The notes below the pieces were generated by a model. It worked only from the letters and a program-made list of their open reading frames with translations. It was not told where the DNA came from and made no database searches. This document shows positions 47,808 to 57,383 of a DNA stretch of 64,000 nucleotides, piece after piece (the first letter of the stretch is position 1; each line of letters begins with the position of its first letter). This DNA comes from Streptomyces collinus Tu 365. Its GTDB lineage: Bacteria > Actinomycetota > Actinomycetes > Streptomycetales > Streptomycetaceae. The DNA lies in contig NC_021985.1 of assembly GCF_000444875.1 (NCBI RefSeq), positions 930,001-994,000 on the forward strand. Reading direction: 5' to 3'. A program made the translations under genes and the position numbers.

Positions 47808-49316
47808 TCACCTGCCGAGCGCGGGTACGGCGAGGGCGCCGGTGGACAGATGGGCCAGGACGACCTCGTACAGGTCGCTGCCCATGGCCAGCAGCTGGCG
47901 TTCCAGGACCGGTTCGGCGGCCCGGACGTGCTCGCGCACGGTCTGCGCGTGGACGCCCAGGTCACGGGCCGTGCGCTCGGCGTTGGAGTCCGCGGCGAGC
48001 CAGGCGCACAGGGTGCCGCGCAGGTCGCGGCCGTCGGCGTCGAGGCGGCCGAGGAGATCGTCCGCCCAGGTGCGCAGCGCGGCCGAGGTGAGCAGGTCGC
48101 CGAGGCGGGCGGGGGCCGGCGGGGGCGGCTCGTCGGAGTCGTGCGGCTCCCGCGCCGCCTCGGTGTTGAGCGCGAGGTGGGCGGCGGCGCGGGTGGAGAG
48201 GTCGGAGAAGTCGGTGCCGAGCAGGGTCTCGACCCGGTCCATGCGGGCACGGACGGTGTTGCGGCTGACGCCGAGCACCTTGGCCGCGTTGACCGCGGTG
48301 AACTCCAGGCCCAGCCGGGTGGTGGCGAGGAGTTCGGCGCGGATGTGGTGGGGCAGCCGGTCCAGGGGCCGCAGCACGCCGGCGGACCAGGCGCGCAGCG
48401 CGGCCGGCTCCATGAGGCGGGCGGGGCGGGTGCGTTCGGCGAAGACGGCCGTCTGGTCGGGGCGGAAGCGGGCGACGGCGAGGGCGCTGATGGCCTGCGC
48501 GTAGGCGGTGGCGGTCCGGGCGAGGCGCTGGCGCAGGCTGCCGCCGAGGAAGACGCCCGGCCGGCCGTCGACGAGGGAGCGCAGCCGCTCCCCCGCCGCC
48601 GGGCGGGGGGTCACGACGATGACGTGGCCGTCCATCGCCGGGCAGCGCACGACGAGGGCCTCGCCGCCGGTGACGTCGGCGCAGTCCTCGGCGAGGCGGT
48701 CCCGGTCCGCGGGGGAACCCTCCAGGACGTAGACCCGGGCCGCGTCGGCCTCGAGCAGCCCGGGCCACAGGCCCGCGGCGACCCGGCGGGCGGAGACGGT
48801 GTCCTCCACCATCAGCAGTTGCAGGATGGCGAGGCGCAGATCGGCCGTGGCGCGCCGCAGCCGTCGCCCGGCCTCCGTCAGCTCCCGCTCACGCAGCAGC
48901 AGTTCGAGGACGCTCGCGGTGCGGTTGACGATCTCGGCGGCGCGCCGGTCGAAGGGTTCGGGGCGGGAGACCGCGAGCACCGCGCCGGCCGCCGGGCCCT
49001 GCTGCGGGTGCGGTATGCCGACCATGCGGACATGGCGTCCGCCGTCCTCCAGGGCTGCCGCGGAGATCCGGCCGGTGACCAGGTCGGCGAGCACGGTCTC
49101 GTCGAGGGCCAGGGGTTCGCCGGCGAGGAGGCCGCCCCGCGCGTCCCGGAGGCAGACCACGGCCCCCACGGCGGGTCCGAGCCAGCCGACGACCCGGCGC
49201 GGTTCACGGCCCGCGGGGCGCAGGTGGTCCAGCAGCTGTGCCGCCCACGCGCCGTCGGTGTCCTGCGGCCGCCGGGTGTCGGGGGCCTCGTCGGCTCGGC
49301 CGGCCACGTCACCCAT
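47808..49316 (-). CDS. PucR/CdaR-type helix-turn-helix regulator
   Basis: A 502-aa regulator. A GAF-like N-terminal region (GAVVCLRDARGGLLAGEPLAL...FDRRAAEIVNRTASVLELLL) is followed by a GGDEF-like/CdaR middle and two HTH segments: VNAAKVLGVSRNTVRARMDRVETLLG (~360) and ARDLGVHAQTVREHVRAAEPVLERQL (~460). Two C-terminal HTH_30-type units instead of one is notable. ATG 49316 follows GAGGACGAGGAG. No obvious target operon is adjacent. Confidence 0.85.
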   Translation of the reverse strand: MGDVAGRADEAPDTRRPQDTDGAWAAQLLDHLRPAGREPRRVVGWLGPAVGAVVCLRDARGGLLAGEPLALDETVLADLVTGRISAAALEDGGRHVRMVGIPHPQQGPAAGAVLAVSRPEPFDRRAAEIVNRTASVLELLLRERELTEAGRRLRRATADLRLAILQLLMVEDTVSARRVAAGLWPGLLEADAARVYVLEGSPADRDRLAEDCADVTGGEALVVRCPAMDGHVIVVTPRPAAGERLRSLVDGRPGVFLGGSLRQRLARTATAYAQAISALAVARFRPDQTAVFAERTRPARLMEPAALRAWSAGVLRPLDRLPHHIRAELLATTRLGLEFTAVNAAKVLGVSRNTVRARMDRVETLLGTDFSDLSTRAAAHLALNTEAAREPHDSDEPPPPAPARLGDLLTSAALRTWADDLLGRLDADGRDLRGTLCAWLAADSNAERTARDLGVHAQTVREHVRAAEPVLERQLLAMGSDLYEVVLAHLSTGALAVPALGR

Positions 49317-49433
49317 CTCCTCGTCCTCGGAAGTCCTGGGGTCGCCCCCGGCTTTCGTCTCTGGACGTTACCCCAGGGCCCGAAAGCGCCCGCCACCTGC
49401 CCGCCTACTCCACACGGGCCCGTCGTCCGTCGA

Positions 49434-49530
49434 CAGGGGCCGGTCCGGCTCCCAGCATCACCTGATCACCGACGGTCACGGCACCACGCTCGCGGCCCTC
49501 CTCGCCGGCGGCAACCGCAACGAGCACGTC
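49434..49530 (+). mobile_element. IS5-family transposase remnant
   Basis: About 32 codons (SGSQHHLITDGHGTTLAALL, then AGGNRNEHVIAV) match the RNase H-like core of IS5-type transposases, which read GSKHHLIVDA...LTGGNRND. No start, no catalytic remainder and no inverted repeats are visible. It abuts the stop codon of the HTH gene on the opposite strand. Confidence 0.65.
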
Positions 49531-50374
49531 ATCGCGGTACGGGAAACTGGCCGCAGTGGCGCGCCACATACGTGTCCAGCGGTTCCAGCGCACCCCACGC
49601 CTGGTCGAAGCTGTCGGCGAAGTACGCCAGGAAGTCGGCCCCCTCGACGCTGAACCCCGTCAGCTGCTGACGGCCGACTCCGGAGAAGGCGAGAAAGGTG
49701 ACGGAGTCGTCCATGAGGCCGGTGTTGTGCCAGGTGCAGGAACTGGTCCACGGCATGACGCGGGCCTCGTAGGCGTAGATGTCCCTGACCTCCGCATGGT
49801 GTTCGTGCAGCCACCGCAGGTAGTCCGGCCGCGGCGTGCCGTCCCGCTCCGGGACGCCGATGATGCGCCGGACGCTGGCGCCCTCGCCGGAGTGGTCCCT
49901 GGCCCACTGCAGCACCGTGCTGTAGTACTCCGTCACCTCCGCCGCCCCCCAGTGGTTCGGCGGGTGAAGCCGGACGTAGGTGAGCCGGATCTCGCGGCGG
50001 GCCCTGCGGATCCGGTCGGCGGCGGCCCCGTAGAAGGAGGGCGGGTCCGGGTATCGCACCATCTCGGGCCGCAGCGCGTCCACGGGCGCCTCGGCGCTCC
50101 TGCGTTTGAGCGTGTCCAGTTCGATCCTGGCCGCACGCCACAGCTCCAGCCACTTCGGGCCCCATTCACCGCCCAGCGCCTCGACCACGCGGCGGCAGAT
50201 CGCCTCGCCGGGCAGCCGCCGCCCGTTGAGGGCATCGCAGACCGTCGACTGACTGCACTGGGCCCTCGCGGCGATCGTGTTGATCCGAGGTCGGCCCGCG
50301 GTGGTGCGGAGCCGGCCCAGCTCCGATGTGAAGCGCTGTGCGGCCGACAGCGCGTCGCGCGGACGGTCGTCCAT
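49529..50374 (-). CDS. HTH-domain protein with unknown C-terminal domain
   Basis: A 281-aa protein. An XRE/Cro-like HTH at ~15-75 (INTIAARAQCSQSTVCDALNGRRLPGEAICRRVVEALGG) is followed by a ~190-residue domain with RRARREIRLTYVRLHPPNHWGAAEVTEYYSTVLQWA, RRIIGVPERDG and TFLAFSGVGRQQLTGFSVEGADFLAYFADSFDQAWG. The C-terminal part resembles the phospholipase D-like sensing domain found behind XRE HTHs in Streptomyces, without a visible HKD site. ATG 50374 has GGGAGA upstream. The IS5 remnant touches its 3' end. Confidence 0.75.
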   Translation of the reverse strand: MDDRPRDALSAAQRFTSELGRLRTTAGRPRINTIAARAQCSQSTVCDALNGRRLPGEAICRRVVEALGGEWGPKWLELWRAARIELDTLKRRSAEAPVDALRPEMVRYPDPPSFYGAAADRIRRARREIRLTYVRLHPPNHWGAAEVTEYYSTVLQWARDHSGEGASVRRIIGVPERDGTPRPDYLRWLHEHHAEVRDIYAYEARVMPWTSSCTWHNTGLMDDSVTFLAFSGVGRQQLTGFSVEGADFLAYFADSFDQAWGALEPLDTYVARHCGQFPVPR

Positions 50375-50595
50375 GGTTCTCCCCCCAAGAGCCTCGCCCT
50401 GGCCTGACTCCCGCGATCGTTCCACCCGCTCCGCCCAAGCCGCCGAACTTCATCGAATTCCATCGGAGAAGTCCGAATTCCACCGGCGTTTCCGAGAAGA
50501 CCGGAGTCCCCCGGAATCCCTGGACCTCAGGGAAAGACACCTGGTCGAATGGCCGACATCACCATCCGGCTACTGGACGAAGAGGATGAGGAAGC

Positions 50596-50859
50596 GTGCC
50601 AATCGATCTCAGGACTTCACTTCGCCATCACTACATGACATTTCTCGCCGTGCTCGTGACCGGGATCGTTCTGATCACGGCGGTGAACGGCATCACGCCC
50701 TCCACACAGCTCTACCTGGACTGCCTTCTGGGAGTGGGGGGCCTGCTCGCCGGCTACGTGCTCGCACCGCCCGATCCCTCCCGGCCCGGCGATCCGGCAC
50801 AGCCGAGCGACGCGGCGCGCCGTCCTGGCCGGACCGGGGACGCCAGCCCGCAATGCTGA
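50596..50859 (+). CDS. Small membrane protein, 87 aa
   Basis: Starts VPIDLRTSLRHHYMTF and has two hydrophobic segments (FLAVLVTGIVLITAVNG and YLDCLLGVGGLLAGYVL), then a Pro/Asp/Arg-rich hydrophilic tail. GAGGAAG precedes GTG 50596. Family unknown. Confidence 0.5.
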   Translation: MPIDLRTSLRHHYMTFLAVLVTGIVLITAVNGITPSTQLYLDCLLGVGGLLAGYVLAPPDPSRPGDPAQPSDAARRPGRTGDASPQC

Positions 50860-51171
50860 CGCGGACCTCCTGCTCGTGCCGACCCACTCGCGCTTCCCCG
50901 AGCTGCAGCTGCCCGTCCCCGCATCGGGACCACAACCTGACGGCCTCCTTCGCGACGACCCGCCCACGCCGGGTGTCCATGACGTGTTCCGGATCGACTG
51001 GGAGGCATTCCGACGAACTCTGGCCCGGCTGCCGGCCGCCCGCGCCCCGTGGCTAGGCGAATTCACGAGAACCTCACGCAGCACATGCGCACCGGCCTCC
51101 TCCAGCGGACTGACAGGGTGCCAGCACCGATCGAACAGCGGTGTCTCCCAAAGTCGTGAACATCTGCTGTC
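50860..51171. other. 312-bp region left of the ISL3 element
   Basis: No convincing gene. Frames on both strands are open for 100 codons but show no family resemblance. The insertion element lies immediately to the right. Confidence 0.3.
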
Positions 51172-51179
51172 TGTGATCG
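51172..51179. repeat. Target-site duplication, left copy
   Basis: TGTGATCG directly abuts the left inverted repeat and is repeated exactly at 53472-53479. Confidence 0.88.
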
Positions 51180-51236
51180 GGTTCTGGCACGAGTTGTGTG
51201 ATGGTCTCACGCAGAGTGACTGCGGCTGTGAGGGGG

Positions 51237-51719
51237 TCAGATCTGGTTTCCCGGGTGCCGGGCGTTCCAGGAGCTGATTAGTGCTGCTCGCTGGTCGTCG
51301 AGATTCACGACGTCTCCGGGGGGTGCCGGGGCGAAGATGTCGACTATCTCAGGGCCCTCGCCCTGCCGTTCGGAGTGGCGGACGTATGCCTGCCGGCCGT
51401 TGGTGAACTGTCGCAGCTGTCCGGAAGGGTGGACGTTGGGGCGGGCTCCCTGGCAGCACAGGAGGCGGCCGTCACGTTCGAGCTGTCGCCGGGCCTGGGA
51501 AAGGCAGTCGAGATAGTCGGTCCCGCTGAACTCTATGCGTGAGTGAGCATCGAGGAGCGCGATGAGAGCGGTGGAGGGATCACTGAGGCAGATGGTGACG
51601 TGACGCACCAGGCCAGCAGCGTCAACGGTCTGAAGGTCTATCTCCTCGGTCCACTTCGGCCGAGGAACGTCGCTGTCGTCAGTTGTGTCCTGCTCGGACC
51701 GGCTATTCATACCGACCAT
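51237..51719 (-). CDS. ISL3 passenger protein, unknown function
   Basis: A 160-aa soluble protein encoded inside the element, downstream of the transposase. Segments: LQTVDAAGLVRHVTICLSDPSTALIALLDAHSRIEFSGTDYLDCLSQARRQLE, then RLLCCQGARPNVHPSGQLRQF and EIVDIFAPAPPGDVVNLDDQRAALISSWN. I do not recognise a family. Start ATG 51719 (or M4 at 51710). Confidence 0.7.
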   Translation of the reverse strand: MVGMNSRSEQDTTDDSDVPRPKWTEEIDLQTVDAAGLVRHVTICLSDPSTALIALLDAHSRIEFSGTDYLDCLSQARRQLERDGRLLCCQGARPNVHPSGQLRQFTNGRQAYVRHSERQGEGPEIVDIFAPAPPGDVVNLDDQRAALISSWNARHPGNQI

Positions 51720-51749
51720 GATCTCTGCCGTTGGCAGGCCGGGGAAGCT

Positions 51750-53350
51750 TTACTCCGCCAGCAGGACGCGCTTGCGGAGGAGGGCGAAGCCGGCGCGGCC
51801 GAACATTTGGCGCTTGAGCATCTTGATCCGGTTGACGTGTCCTTCGACGACGCCGGAGCTCCAGGGCAGGGGAAGGCCCGCGATGACCGCGTCGCGGTCT
51901 CGGTCGATGCCGGCCGCGAGAGTGTGGAGGCTGGGAAGGTCGTCCTGGCGGACGGCGTCGAGCCACTGCGGGAGTCGTTCGCCCTGGCGCTCGGTGAGCA
52001 TCTGGGCGAAGGATCGAACGTGACCGGTCAGGGCGTCGAGTTCGGGGCAGTTGGCCAGGACGGTCTTGAGCCGGAGTTGTTCGATCTCGGTCAGGGTCTC
52101 GGGTCGGCTGAGGATCCATTTCGTCACCACGCGGGGTGCCGGCGGTTGCGCGGTGACCGGCCGTGGCGAGGTGCGCTTCTCTCGCAGGTAGGCGCTGACC
52201 CGGCCGTAGCTGCCGCGATAGCCCAAGGGAACGATCTCTTCCCAGAGCTTCCAGGCGTTGGTGCAGCCCTCGTCCCATCGTTCGTCCAGATAGGGCTTGT
52301 ACTCGTCGAGGACGGAGGTCCTGTTGTGCTGCCACTGGCCGCGGAAGAGGTCTTCCGGCTTCCCAGCGTCGGCGAGGGTCTTGACGGTGCGGTGGGTCAT
52401 GTTCAGCTGGCGCCCGATGGAACGGCGGCTGTGGCCGGCTTCCAGCAGCGCGTGGACCATGGCGTGCCTGGCTCGGACGCGGTTGGCGAATCGCTCGCTC
52501 CGCCATGGAGAGTCCGTCTTCTCTTCGGGCGGCGCAGGTTCGTCGGCCTTCCGCTCAGGATCGGGGACCAGGACGCGAAGGCACTGGCGGTGGCGGGCGA
52601 CAGCCCGCTCGGCGGCCTCCCCGAGGTTGTGCCACAAATGCCAGCGGTCGGCGACCTGCGTCGCCTGTGGTGCCCCGGCTGTGGCGCCTTCTGCGAAGAA
52701 CGGCGCGCGGTCCCGGCAGACGATCTCGATCCCGGTCGCTTCGCCAGCCATGCGGCCAGGCTGGACGCCTCTCGGTCAGGCAGCAGATCCACCGGCCGAC
52801 GGGTCTCGACGTCGACGAGCACCGTGCCGTAGACCCGTCCCTTGCGAGTGGCGTACTCATCGACGCCGACTACCCGCGGGGCCGGGACTTCGGGTTCGGG
52901 CAAGGCACCGAGCAGCCGTAAGAGTGCGCTGCGGCTGATGGACACCCCGAAGGCCCGTGCCATCCGGGCGCCGGCCCGGCCGGCGAGGGCGAGCCCCACC
53001 GCGGCGAGAGTCGACCGCAACCGTTCCGTCCACCTGCTGTACCGCCGGGTCAGCCCGGGCAACTGCTCAGCGAACGTCTGCCGAGCGCACGAAGACTGCG
53101 GACAGAAGAACCGCCGAACTCGCAGTTGCAGGACCACCAGGCGTCCCCCGCTCGGCACGTCCGCGGGAAACCGCAGGTAAGAGCTGTGCACCCGGGTCGA
53201 CTCGCTTCCACAGTCCGGGCATGCCGCCCCGGCCGACGTACTGCTGACGTTGACGCGTATCGCCTCGTGGCTCACATCCAGCGACTGCACCGACACGTCC
53301 GCGATGGACGGTAACAGCAGGCCCTCCACGGGAGGCGATGTCTCTTCCAC
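51750..53350 (-). pseudogene. ISL3-family transposase, frameshifted
   Basis: First frame: [24 protein letters not shown], a zinc-binding N-terminal part ([16 protein letters not shown]...CPQSSC), HTH ([23 protein letters not shown]), then [22 protein letters not shown] (first DDE Asp) up to [10 protein letters not shown]. Second frame: [33 protein letters not shown], ending SGVVEGHVNRIKMLKRQMFGRAGFALLRKRVL (catalytic Glu). One G is missing at 52731-52733 (minus CCGGG). No slippery heptamer suggests programmed frameshifting. Confidence 0.88.
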
Positions 53351-53471
53351 GACGCCGCACTGTCGACCACACCAAGATGGGCCCCGGTCGTTTTCAGGCA
53401 ATTTCCCGAAGCCTTTTCGGAGCGGCGGCCGTCACTCAGCGTGCGCGCTTCACGGAAGTCGTGCCAGAACC

Positions 53472-53479
53472 TGTGATCG
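53472..53479. repeat. Target-site duplication, right copy
   Basis: TGTGATCG, identical to 51172-51179. Confidence 0.88.
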
Positions 53480-53821
53480 TGAACAAAGCCAGTTCGCCTT
53501 GGTGCGGGTGAGCGGGAGTGAGAGCGACGGTGGCCGAATGGCAGGTCGACGGCCGGTCAGGCGTCCCGGGCTGTGCGGTTGACCTCGTCCAGGGTCTCCC
53601 AGGAGCGGCGCAGATCAGCGATTATGCCGTCGATCCGGTCCCGCGCGACGACATGGTCACGCACCAGGCGTCCCATGGCGATCGCGGAGGGGCCGCCGCG
53701 CACCCCTGTGTCCTGAGTACGCGTACCTAGGACGGCTGGGATAGGTCGCGGATGGGCCTGTGCAACGGGTGTCTACCATGATCGGGGGCACAACGACCGG
53801 ACAGTAAAAGGGGGGCCACGC
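53480..53821. other. Region between ISL3 element and hydrolase operon, possible gene remnant
   Basis: No complete gene. On the minus strand, 53676-53560 reads MGRLVRDHVVARDRIDGIIA then DLRRSWETLDEVNRTARDA and a stop, a coiled helix like the C-terminal end of MerR/TipA-type regulators, but without an N-terminal HTH. Probably a truncated relic. The promoter of the downstream operon should lie near 53750-53815. Confidence 0.35.
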
Positions 53822-54268
53822 GTGGCGTGGGAGGAGTGGGAGCAGCTCAAGTCTGCGGCTGCCGACCGGCATGGACCACACATGCAGCTCAATCAGGTTC
53901 CGGCCGACATCGGTGGTTCGAGCAGCGGAATTGGCGGGGGAAGCGGCACTGGGCGGCTTGTGCACACGCATGGCCCCTGGACGCGGGCTGCGACCGTGGC
54001 CACCGATCTGCACACCAGCACGGTCAAGTCCAAGGCTGACCTGAGCCTCGCCCACGACGACATGGCCGGCTCCCTGGGAGGCCTGGCAAGTCTGGCCACG
54101 CTCAAGGCCGTCCTCGCTTCGTGGGAGGAGCGGCTGGGCTCGGTCCGCGACGAGTGCAGCACGCTTGGGCCCAAACTGCACCAGGTGGCCGTGGACATGG
54201 GTGAAGCGGACCACTCGGTGAGCGCCAAGGCCGCCGCCGTTCACGTGTCCGGTTCTGGGAGAGGCTGA
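53822..54268 (+). CDS. Small helical protein preceding a DUF1023 hydrolase (WXG100-like partner)
   Basis: A 148-aa protein with W-rich start (MAWEEWEQLKSAAADRH), a Gly/Ser linker (GGSSSGIGGGSGTG), and helical stretches (ATVATDLHTSTVKSKADLSLAHDDMAGSL; LKAVLASWEERLGSVRDECSTLGPKLHQVAVDMGEAD). The size and helical-pair layout recall WXG100/ESX-type or LXG partners. AAGGGGGG precedes GTG 53822. The next gene starts two bases after its stop. Confidence 0.75.
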   Translation: MAWEEWEQLKSAAADRHGPHMQLNQVPADIGGSSSGIGGGSGTGRLVHTHGPWTRAATVATDLHTSTVKSKADLSLAHDDMAGSLGGLASLATLKAVLASWEERLGSVRDECSTLGPKLHQVAVDMGEADHSVSAKAAAVHVSGSGRG

Positions 54269-54270
54269 CC

Positions 54271-56061
54271 GTGGCGTCCACGCTGACCTGGCAGCAGCTC
54301 AAGGATCTCAAGCCGGAAACCCTCAGCCATGCGGCCGACGCGTGGGGTGCCGTCTCTCGACACGCGGACTCCGCTCGCGAACGGATCGAGGGCCGGATGA
54401 GCGGCCCCCTCGACAAGACACAAGAGAGCGAAGCCGCGCAGGCAGCGATCAAGCGCCTCAAGCGGCTGGAGGACAACTACCACTACATCCACGCCGAAAG
54501 CGGTCTCATCCGAGGAACGCTCGACGGTCTGGCGGCGGAGCTGACCGCCCAGCGCAAGGTTCTGACCCAAGCGCTGGACGACGCCGCTGCACTCGGCTAC
54601 ACGGTCGACGACAACGGCGGTGTGAGCTACCCGGCCGACGGCAAGAACGAGCAGACCGGGGAGGGGTATCCGGGCGGCACGGTCTACGGCGAGGACGGAC
54701 ACTTCGCGCCGGGTAGCGCGGCTCCGTCCTCGGGAAAGCACCCGCTGTACCAGCCCGGTCTGGGCGGCGCCGACGGGAAGGTCAAAGTCCCGAATCCGCA
54801 CTACGCCAAAGCACGGGAGATAGCCAACCGCATATCGTTCGCCGTGCTGCGCGCCCGGGGTGCCGATGACCGATACTCCGGAGCTCTGGCGGAACTGAAG
54901 GCTGCTCCCGGCCTGACCGTGGGCACCAAGACATGGGCGGACATCGCGTCCGACGTCGACTCAGTCGGCGCCTCCGCACTCCCCTACATCAAGGAAAAAC
55001 TTCCGCTGGACAAGACACCGGCGGAACGCAAGGACTGGTGGGACCACCTGACAGCAGACGAGCGCGAAGAATACGTGACGGCTTTCCCCGGGCTGATCGG
55101 CAGCCTCGACGGCATACCGGCAACGGCCCGGGACGACGCCAACCGGGAGAACCTGAAGTTCCTCATAGCCAAGCTCGAAGGACGGCACGACGATCTGTCC
55201 AAGGCCCAGCTCGACGGCATGGAGGGAATCCAAGCCAAGCTCGACGCCGGCAGCAATCCGCCCATGTTTCTTCTGGGCATTGGGGACGAGGGGAACGGTC
55301 GGGCAATCGTCAGCTACGGGAACCCCGACACAGCCAAGAACGTCTCCGCATACGTCCCCGGCCTCGGCACCGCGCTGGACGGGGATTTCGCGGACGACAC
55401 GGTCCGCAGGGCGTTCCAGACCGCCAAGGACGCGCGCAAGTACGACCACTCAACGGCCTCCATCGTTTGGCTCGGCTACGACGCGCCAGGGTTCACCGAG
55501 GTGGCGTCCACCTCGAACGCGGACGCAGGTGCCCCGGAGTACCGCAGTTTCATGGAGGGCATACAGGCCACCAATATGCACAAGGATCCCCATGTCACCG
55601 CAATCGGGCACTCCTACGGTTCCCTCGTGGTCGGCACAGCGGCGCGTCAGCACGGCGGCATTCCTGGCGCTGACGACATCGTCCTGCTGGGCAGCCCGGG
55701 AACCGGGGCCCAGCGGGCCGATGAACTGAATGTCGGCAAGGGTCACGTTTTTTCCGCTTCGGCCGGGAACGATCCGGTTTCCTGGTTGCCCGGGAAGGAA
55801 AGTTTCTTGGGTCCGGTGCAGGCGGTGGACAGCTATATGGACGAGCAGCGCTGGTTCGGCCGGGACCCGGTCAGCAGGGAGTTCGGTGCCGTCCGTATAG
55901 AGTCCGGGGACGGACCGTTGCCGCTCTATCTTTCGAACGAGGGGCCGACGCCTGCCCACTCAGGATATTTCGATCCCGACAGGAATCCCTCCGCGGCGAA
56001 CAACATCGCCAAGATCGTCGCCGGCAGGTCAGACATCGTCACGACGGAAGACCCCCGATGA
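54271..56061 (+). CDS. DUF1023-type alpha/beta hydrolase with WXG-like N-terminus
   Basis: A 596-aa protein. Residues 1-110 are helical (LTWQQLKDLKPETLSHAADAWGAVSRHADSARERIEG), like the WXG/LXG substrate domain of type VII secretion. The C-terminal alpha/beta hydrolase domain (~330-560) has TASIVWLGYDAPGFTEVAS and the nucleophile elbow TAIGHSYGSLVVGTAAR, then DIVLLGSPGTG and a C-terminal His region (AHSGYFD). It is probably a secreted esterase or toxin-like effector; no signal peptide is present. GTG 54271. Codons use more A/T at third positions than neighbours. Confidence 0.82.
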   Translation: MASTLTWQQLKDLKPETLSHAADAWGAVSRHADSARERIEGRMSGPLDKTQESEAAQAAIKRLKRLEDNYHYIHAESGLIRGTLDGLAAELTAQRKVLTQALDDAAALGYTVDDNGGVSYPADGKNEQTGEGYPGGTVYGEDGHFAPGSAAPSSGKHPLYQPGLGGADGKVKVPNPHYAKAREIANRISFAVLRARGADDRYSGALAELKAAPGLTVGTKTWADIASDVDSVGASALPYIKEKLPLDKTPAERKDWWDHLTADEREEYVTAFPGLIGSLDGIPATARDDANRENLKFLIAKLEGRHDDLSKAQLDGMEGIQAKLDAGSNPPMFLLGIGDEGNGRAIVSYGNPDTAKNVSAYVPGLGTALDGDFADDTVRRAFQTAKDARKYDHSTASIVWLGYDAPGFTEVASTSNADAGAPEYRSFMEGIQATNMHKDPHVTAIGHSYGSLVVGTAARQHGGIPGADDIVLLGSPGTGAQRADELNVGKGHVFSASAGNDPVSWLPGKESFLGPVQAVDSYMDEQRWFGRDPVSREFGAVRIESGDGPLPLYLSNEGPTPAHSGYFDPDRNPSAANNIAKIVAGRSDIVTTEDPR

Positions 56062-56642
56062 AAAAGATCATCGCTCACCTGGCTGGAATCGCACTGGGCA
56101 TCGCGGCCACGACCGGCTGCAGCGGAAGCGATGGGAGCGTGAAAGGGAACTCGAAGGTGGACATGCAGGAGGCGGCGGAGAAAGCCGACGCGCTGGTTTA
56201 CCGGACCTTCCGCGCGGTTAGGCCCCCGCTCGACTGGACACATGACGCCTCGGACCACGGCAGCTGCGGCGGCTCGGACGAATACGGGGACGTCACCCGC
56301 CGCGCCATCGTCATGACCAAGGTGTCCGACGAGAGGCGCGGGGCTCTCCTCGGCGTCATCGAGCGGTACTGGAAGAAGTCTGGGCTGAAGATCACCAAGG
56401 TCATTCCGGACAAGGAATTCCCCGAGATGTACGCCGAGACCGGCGACGGCCTGCTGCGCACCGGGCTCGTTGTCGGCGGGGAAGGGCAGTTCTTCCTCGA
56501 CGTGCAGACCGCCTGCGTCCGCACGTCCGAGGTCAAGGCGCCGGCGACTCAGACGCGCGGACGGAGCTACTACGGAAAGGACGTGCCGCGCCCCAACGTG
56601 ACCGACCCCTTCTGGTCCTCCCGTAAACCGATCAGCCACTGA
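56058..56642 (+). CDS. Putative lipoprotein
   Basis: A 194-aa lipoprotein with signal MKKIIAHLAGIALGIAATTGCSG, lipobox ATTGC with Cys21. The mature part has WTHDASDHGSCGGSDEYGDVTRRAIVMTKVSDERRGALLGVIERYWKKSGLKITKV, a small alpha/beta domain seen in Streptomyces lipoproteins next to DUF1023 hydrolases. Its ATG overlaps the hydrolase stop (ATGA), so it is in one operon. It may act as immunity or anchoring partner (inference). Confidence 0.8.
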   Translation: MKKIIAHLAGIALGIAATTGCSGSDGSVKGNSKVDMQEAAEKADALVYRTFRAVRPPLDWTHDASDHGSCGGSDEYGDVTRRAIVMTKVSDERRGALLGVIERYWKKSGLKITKVIPDKEFPEMYAETGDGLLRTGLVVGGEGQFFLDVQTACVRTSEVKAPATQTRGRSYYGKDVPRPNVTDPFWSSRKPISH

Positions 56643-56721
56643 GCCTGGTCGGATGATGCCCTTCTCAGCCGCCTTGCAGGAGGCAGCCTGTGTCGGGCTC
56701 AGCTAGTGCTAGATGCGATCG

Positions 56722-57270
56722 TCAGGCGGGAGCCAGGCCGAAATCGAAGATCTTCGGTGCCGACATCGAGCCGATCCCACCTAGAAGCTTCGGCGGCTCG
56801 GCTTCGGCCCCCTCCTGCGGCCGCCTGCGCCACTCCCTGACAGCCAGGAAGAAGAGCAGCCCGAGATGCACTTGCACAATGCCGGTGACGAGCGCGATGA
56901 GTACGGGCCGGGTGAGGGAGAGTGTTGTGGGGCCGGGCTCGGGAGCGGCGGCGACTCGCTGGTCGAGGGCGCCGTTGCGCACCTGCAGGACATGGGTGGT
57001 GCCTGCGTCGGTGACGACCCAGGAGTCGCGTGGCTCATCGACGCGGAGCCGATGCCGGCGAAGACCTGCTCGACGGTCGGCGCCGCCCCAGGACTCTGGC
57101 TGCCCTGACCCCGCGGACACGACCTGGCCCCGCCCGCCTTGTGAGACGCCAGGGGGAAGACACGGCTCCGCCGACGGTCCTGGGGGGGGTGGACCGCCGG
57201 CGGAGACACCGCGACCCCGGGGCGGGGGGACGGCCCCGGGTGCCTCACCGGTCGATTGCCCCTGATTCAA
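56722..57270 (-). CDS. Hypothetical membrane protein, start uncertain
   Basis: The frame ends VDEPRDSWVVTDAGTTHVLQVRN, a membrane segment LSLTRPVLIALVTGIVQVHLGLLFFLAVREW, then a basic tail. The upstream half (Pro/Gly-rich) is of doubtful coding quality. Probably a truncated membrane protein; only the C-terminal ~110 residues look real. Confidence 0.4.
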   Translation of the reverse strand: MNQGQSTGEAPGAVPPPRGRGVSAGGPPPPGPSAEPCLPPGVSQGGRGQVVSAGSGQPESWGGADRRAGLRRHRLRVDEPRDSWVVTDAGTTHVLQVRNGALDQRVAAAPEPGPTTLSLTRPVLIALVTGIVQVHLGLLFFLAVREWRRRPQEGAEAEPPKLLGGIGSMSAPKIFDFGLAPA

Positions 57271-57383
57271 CGACGTACACCTGACGAGTTTCGACGGGTG
57301 CCGGACCGGGTTCCCGCCCCACCGCAGGCGCCCCCGGACGCCGGGACGTGCGGGGGCCGCGCGCGTGCCCCCGGCGACGGGAC

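Larger units (their letters stand above)
51180..53471 (-). mobile_element. ISL3-family insertion sequence, 2292 bp
   Basis: Ends form an imperfect ~22-bp inverted repeat, identical for the first 13 bases (GGTTCTGGCACGA). The element is flanked by an 8-bp direct repeat, the duplication length typical of ISL3 elements. It contains a frameshifted ISL3 transposase and a passenger ORF on the same strand. Because the duplications still match exactly, insertion is probably recent, although the transposase as read is broken. Confidence 0.9.
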
